Source: NVTR01 sp036480115
GTDB lineage: Bacteria > Pseudomonadota > Alphaproteobacteria > Rhodobacterales > Rhodobacteraceae
Assembly: GCA_965224795.1 (NCBI GenBank)
Contig: CBDDAE010000001.1
Coordinates: 1,860,001-1,924,000 of the forward strand
DNA length: 64,000 bases
Direction of reading: 5' to 3'
In this document: piece by piece, positions 61,132 to 64,000 of the stretch
Numbering within the stretch: the first letter of the stretch is position 1
Layout: every line of letters starts with the position of its first letter
Notes under the pieces: generated by a model
The model's input: only the letters and a program-made list of their open reading frames with translations
Database searches by the model: none
Told to the model about the DNA's origin: nothing
Made by a program: the position numbers and the translations under genes

Positions 61132-62598
61132 TTACCGGAAAAGTGATAGGATCGACTGTGGTGCCTGGTTGGCAATCGACAGCGCCTGAACACCCAACTG
61201 CTGTTGCACTTGCAAAGCTTGCAATCTGGCCGAAGCTTCTTCCATGTCGGCATCAACCATTGTCCCAATCCCGGCCTTAAGGGAATCGGTCAGTTTGCCG
61301 ATAAAGCTAGACTGGGTTTCAATCCGGCCCATGGCCGAACCAAAGGCCGCTGCACCATCAATTGAGTTATTGATCAGCGTTTCAATATTGCCCAATGCCG
61401 CATTGGCGCCGGCATTTGATGTGACATCAATTGTATCAAGTCCAAACAACCCACCAGATGCAGTACCACCAGCAGCACCAGCACGCGCAAGCGACTGTGA
61501 AGTTGCAGCGTCGTTATCGATTTTCAGAACCCATTGGTCGGATGCATTTTTTGTTGCCTGTGTGCTGACACCTGCAATAGTCCCGCCGTCTACAGCGGCC
61601 TTAAGACCCTTGGTAACATCCTCAAATGATTCACCTTTTCCTGCAACATAGGTGAAGGTGTTGCTACCAACCGTCACCTGATAACCATCACCCTCAGCCA
61701 CATTGGCAGAACCAGAGAATGACAGCGATTCAGAACGTTCAGAAATTGTCGCCGCTGATGCAGTTGCACCGGTGGATGTCAGCGCCACATCTTCAAATGC
61801 GCGCGTAGACGATAATGTTACCACGCCACCAGCAGCACTTGCCGTTACGCCAACAATACCAAGCGCGTTAATTGCACCTGAAATGGTAGCCGCACCAGCA
61901 TCCTGGTCACCGGAAAGTTGGCCGGCGGAATAAGTCAGCGTTGCACCACCAACATTTACAGTTATGGCGTTGTCACTTAGGTCGCCATCATTCGCGATTG
62001 TCACCGTAGCAGTATTGCCGGCATTGGACGCCGCTGCAGCACTAAGTGTTGCGTTTGGTGACAGATCTGTTCCGCCGCCTAACACCCCTGCAGTTGTCGA
62101 CATATCCTGGCGCGAAATTGTAATATTGCTGGCGGTTACAGAACCATCAGCTGCGCGATCCAGGGATGACAAAATATTCATGTCATCCGTGCCTTTCAGC
62201 AAGTTCAATCCGTTGAACTGCGCGGCGTTAACAACCGATGTGATCTGATCGCGCAGTGCAGCGATATCAGTCTGGATTTTTGACCGGTCAACATTTTCTT
62301 CCTGAGCCGCAACAATCCGGCTTTTAATATCCGTCAGCAGGTCGGTAATTGTTTCAGAACCCTGGCGCGCAACGGCCAAAGTAGATTCACCCAGTGCAAG
62401 GCTTTCCGTAATCCCTTTAAAGCCCTTAACGTCGGCTTCCATAACTTTGGAAATCGCCCAGATAGAAGAACTGTCCTTAGCAGTGGCAACCCGTTTACCT
62501 GTTGAAATTTCGCCCTGTGTTTTGGACAGGTTCATGTTGATGGTTTTTAACGTTTGCAACGCCACCATAGCGCTTTTGTTAGTCAGAAGACTGGACAT
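61132..62598 (-). CDS. fliC: flagellin
   Basis: Filament subunit, 488 residues. Conserved D0/D1 N-terminal region (MSSLLTNKSAMVALQTLKTIN, then TGKRVATAKDSSSIWAISKVMEADVKG) and the C-terminal D1/D0 (IETQSSFIGKLTDSLKAGIGTMVDADMEEASARLQALQVQQQLG, ending QSILSLFR). The middle 140-400 is an Ala/Gly/Thr/Ser-rich exposed D2-D3 region with repeated NAGNTATVTIANDGDLSDN-like strands. AAGGGAT precedes the ATG; the leader holds a hairpin at 62618-62632. Followed by flaF and flbT. Confidence 0.96.
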   Translation of the reverse strand: MSSLLTNKSAMVALQTLKTINMNLSKTQGEISTGKRVATAKDSSSIWAISKVMEADVKGFKGITESLALGESTLAVARQGSETITDLLTDIKSRIVAAQEENVDRSKIQTDIAALRDQITSVVNAAQFNGLNLLKGTDDMNILSSLDRAADGSVTASNITISRQDMSTTAGVLGGGTDLSPNATLSAAAASNAGNTATVTIANDGDLSDNAITVNVGGATLTYSAGQLSGDQDAGAATISGAINALGIVGVTASAAGGVVTLSSTRAFEDVALTSTGATASAATISERSESLSFSGSANVAEGDGYQVTVGSNTFTYVAGKGESFEDVTKGLKAAVDGGTIAGVSTQATKNASDQWVLKIDNDAATSQSLARAGAAGGTASGGLFGLDTIDVTSNAGANAALGNIETLINNSIDGAAAFGSAMGRIETQSSFIGKLTDSLKAGIGTMVDADMEEASARLQALQVQQQLGVQALSIANQAPQSILSLFR

Positions 62599-62617
62599 AT
62601 TTTATCCCTTGATCGAT

Positions 62618-62632
62618 GACGCATTTTGCGTC
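62618..62632 (-). promoter_or_regulatory. hairpin in the flagellin mRNA leader
   Basis: On the minus strand GACGCA-AAA-TGCGTC, 19 bases upstream of the fliC ATG and just ahead of its AAGGGAT ribosome site. A perfect 6-bp stem with 3-nt loop. Its position and the neighbouring flbT suggest a target for post-transcriptional control of flagellin (inference). Confidence 0.5.
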
Positions 62633-62813
62633 TTTTAAATCTGGCATGATTGATGCCGGTGATGTCATTCTGACGTAAACGGAAAATAAGCTACTTATTG
62701 CCCGTGCCACCCACCTTGGATGCCCGGTCAATCTGGTCGTGAAATAGCTAAGGCTTCCCTAATAACAGGCCAAAAATTAGCTGTGATTTTAAGCAAATTT
62801 CAGCAAGTTGACT

Positions 62814-63167
62814 TCAGCTACCACGTTCCAAGTTTTGCGACCCAAAAACCACTTTCACATGGTGTCCGGATTTGTCGTAGGTCTTAAAGGTCGTTTGGAC
62901 TGAAACTCCTTTCGCCAAACGATCGCTAACGGCACGTACCCCCTGAGCTGCCGCCATCAACATGGCTTGATTTCGCGTAGCCTTTTCTTTGACCCGCATG
63001 AATTCATTACCTTGATCTGTCTGGCGGACCCGCTGGATCAACCTTACCTTTTCAGCAACCACCTGTTGTAAGCCACCAAAACGACCGGCCAAAATATCGG
63101 ATCGTTCTTTATCCAACAGATCTTCTAAGGCACCCAGCGCGGTACGTGCCTTAAACATTGGCATCAC
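62814..63167 (-). CDS. small helical flagellar protein, FlgN-like position
   Basis: A 117-residue mainly helical protein (GALEDLLDKERSDILAGRFGGLQQVVAEKVRLIQRVRQ; MLMAAAQGVRAVSDRLAKG), resembling FlgN export chaperones in length and in the DLLDxERxxILAG start. The N-terminus can be GTG 63167, ATG 63164 or ATG 63158; the gene overlaps flgJ by 17 bases. FlgN would protect hook-associated proteins FlgK/FlgL before export. Similarity is at pattern level only. Confidence 0.65.
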   Translation of the reverse strand: MMPMFKARTALGALEDLLDKERSDILAGRFGGLQQVVAEKVRLIQRVRQTDQGNEFMRVKEKATRNQAMLMAAAQGVRAVSDRLAKGVSVQTTFKTYDKSGHHVKVVFGSQNLERGS

Positions 63168-63438
63168 GACGGTCCTTCAGGGCTTCGAATAAAGATTCCG
63201 CCAAGCCTATACCACCAGACTTGACCATCAGTTGAGCCTGTTCAAGCCGCAAAAATGAACTGAACTGTTCTTCCCCAGCGCCCCCCCCAAAACTGTCTCT
63301 GGGGGTTCCTAATCCGGCTGTTTTTAGCATCTCAGCTAGGAAATTTACTTCAAGTTGCTGAGCAGCGTCCCAAAGTGCCCGATCTTTGGCATCAGTACCC
63401 GGCGGGCTAGGCGGACTGAAGGGGGATACGGGGTTCAA
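63151..63438 (-). CDS. flgJ: rod-binding protein (FlgJ N-terminal domain)
   Basis: A 95-residue protein that is only the rod-capping domain of FlgJ, without a muramidase domain: LWDAAQQLEVNFLAEMLKTAGLG, GGGAGEEQFSSFLRLEQAQLMVKSGGIGLAESLFEALK. TTG start at 63438 with GGAG seven bases upstream. The missing wall-cutting activity is probably supplied by the separate transglycosylase gene at 48290-49084, an arrangement known in Rhodobacter. Confidence 0.9.
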   Translation of the reverse strand: MNPVSPFSPPSPPGTDAKDRALWDAAQQLEVNFLAEMLKTAGLGTPRDSFGGGAGEEQFSSFLRLEQAQLMVKSGGIGLAESLFEALKDRRDANV

Positions 63439-63549
63439 AATACATCTCCAATTATCTGTAATTTTCTGCTTATGGGCTGAAAGCGGTAAACATCCGGTAA
63501 CTGATTGGCGTCATGGTGGCCTTGAAAGCGAAGAAATCGCGGATGGTAC

Positions 63550-64000
63550 ATGAAAACAGGTTCTCAAATTGCGGCTACAACCGTGCCAAAATTATCGCCC
63601 CAGTTGGCCATTGTTACGTTTGGTGATCTGGGCGGTCAGCTTTTGCCGCGTAGCTCTATTGGTTTAGTTCAACCTGAATTTTTAATTGCGGAAGGGGATG
63701 AAATCCCAACCGAAACCGTTGTGCTGCTTGGCACATCACCGCAGGAAAATCTTCCAGCCCCAGACCTTCAGTCAAAGTACTTTGCCTTCCCTATTGATCT
63801 AGGGTCAGGTGTTCAGTTGCCTGGTAATTCAACACCTGTTCAATGGGATCAAACCGCACCCACAAATCAACCTGAAATGCCTCAGGCGTTACAGCAAAAT
63901 GCGAACGTTTCAAAACGGATTGCGCCGATAGATGCTTTTGCAGCAGAAGCAAAAATTCTGAAACCTAGCACAGGATTGCCGATCCAACCTTTATTCTCGA
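63550..64000 (+). CDS. start of a probable flagellar hook-length control protein FliK, 3' truncated
   Basis: Open frame from ATG 63550 through the right edge (150 residues visible, no stop). The visible part is low-complexity, rich in Gln, Pro, Ala and Asn (QIAATTVPKLSPQLAIVTFGDLGG; NSTPVQWDQTAPTNQPEMPQAL), as the N-terminal half of FliK usually is. There is no strong ribosome site. It diverges from flgJ in a flagellar cluster that otherwise lacks fliK. The diagnostic C-terminal domain is beyond the window, so the name is an inference. Confidence 0.55.
   Translation, partial: MKTGSQIAATTVPKLSPQLAIVTFGDLGGQLLPRSSIGLVQPEFLIAEGDEIPTETVVLLGTSPQENLPAPDLQSKYFAFPIDLGSGVQLPGNSTPVQWDQTAPTNQPEMPQALQQNANVSKRIAPIDAFAAEAKILKPSTGLPIQPLFS

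Noticed and set aside
61400..62100. Internal repeats in flagellin as a mobile or phase-variable element
   Set aside because: The Ala/Thr/Gly-rich strands are diverged at the nucleotide level and are normal for the exposed flagellin domain; no inverted repeats or recombinase gene is nearby.
62694..62709. Sigma-54-like promoter element upstream of flagellin (TGGCACG on the minus strand)
   Set aside because: The -24-type TGGCACG is present, but the -12 position reads ATAA instead of TTGC, so the invariant GC is missing.
1..64000. CRISPR arrays, insertion sequences, prophage or integrase genes
   Set aside because: No regularly spaced repeats, transposase or integrase motifs, or terminal inverted repeats were seen anywhere in the window.

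Overview
The window comes from an alphaproteobacterium of the order Rhodobacterales (Roseobacter-type), with a moderate base composition for that group. The evidence is a Rieske protein that lines up residue for residue with the Rhodobacter type, a petABC (fbcFBC) operon, the flaF/flbT flagellin regulators, a DUF1217 flagellar gene, motE, an RCAP_Rcc01079-like spike base protein, and an imuA-imuB-dnaE2 mutasome. The identification rests on gene content only; I cannot name a genus. No insertion sequence, prophage block or CRISPR array was seen.

Layout. 1-3.9 kb: TRAP transporter operon (dctP cut by the left edge, then dctQ and dctM) with a PhzS-like FAD monooxygenase inserted between binding protein and permeases. 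3.9-6.0 kb: EamA exporter, then ccdA plus an exported thioredoxin (a split DsbD-like pair). 6.1-7.2 kb: aroC. 7.25-10.6 kb: TPP riboswitch and thiBPQ thiamine importer, closed by a bidirectional terminator. 10.7-13.4 kb: petABC. 13.6-15.6 kb: small genes (outer-membrane barrel, conserved small protein, PaiB-like protein, orphan spike base protein). 15.9-21.2 kb: SOS mutasome. 21.2-30.4 kb: exopolysaccharide export locus in two divergent arms (tyrosine kinase, Wzz-type co-polymerase, AAA ATPase; then ExoY-type sugar transferase, TPR lipoprotein, short OPX protein, beta-barrel). Its composition matches exosortase/PEP-CTERM-associated EPS loci, but no exosortase is present. 30.5-32.7 kb: mtaB, dapF, tRNA-Lys(UUU). 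32.9-39.6 kb: DeoR/GlpR regulator, metallophosphoesterase, GlpA-like dehydrogenase, second FAD oxidoreductase and a Na/Pi-cotransporter-family protein, readable as a glycerol-3-phosphate/phosphate module.

39.8 kb to the right edge: a flagellar cluster in alternating operons. fliF-fliH-fliN-fliP run leftward. fliL, a small membrane protein, motE, motA, an 834-residue periplasmic protein, a lytic transglycosylase, flhA, fliR, flhB and a coiled-coil protein run rightward. flgB-flgC-fliE-fliQ-flgF-flgG-flgA-flgH-(second fliL) run leftward. fliI stands alone. fliC-flaF-flbT-DUF1217 run leftward. An flgN-like gene, flgJ (rod-binding part only) and the start of a probable fliK close the window. motB, fliG, fliM, flgI, the hook genes and hook-associated genes are not here.

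The most interesting points are: the exosortase-type export locus without an exosortase, whose short OPX protein sits beside a beta-barrel; the very large periplasmic protein next to motA and motE, a candidate functional counterpart of rhizobial MotC; the isolated gene-transfer-agent-like spike base gene; the monooxygenase inside a TRAP operon; a flagellin leader hairpin beside flbT; and a riboswitch whose expression platform can be read directly.
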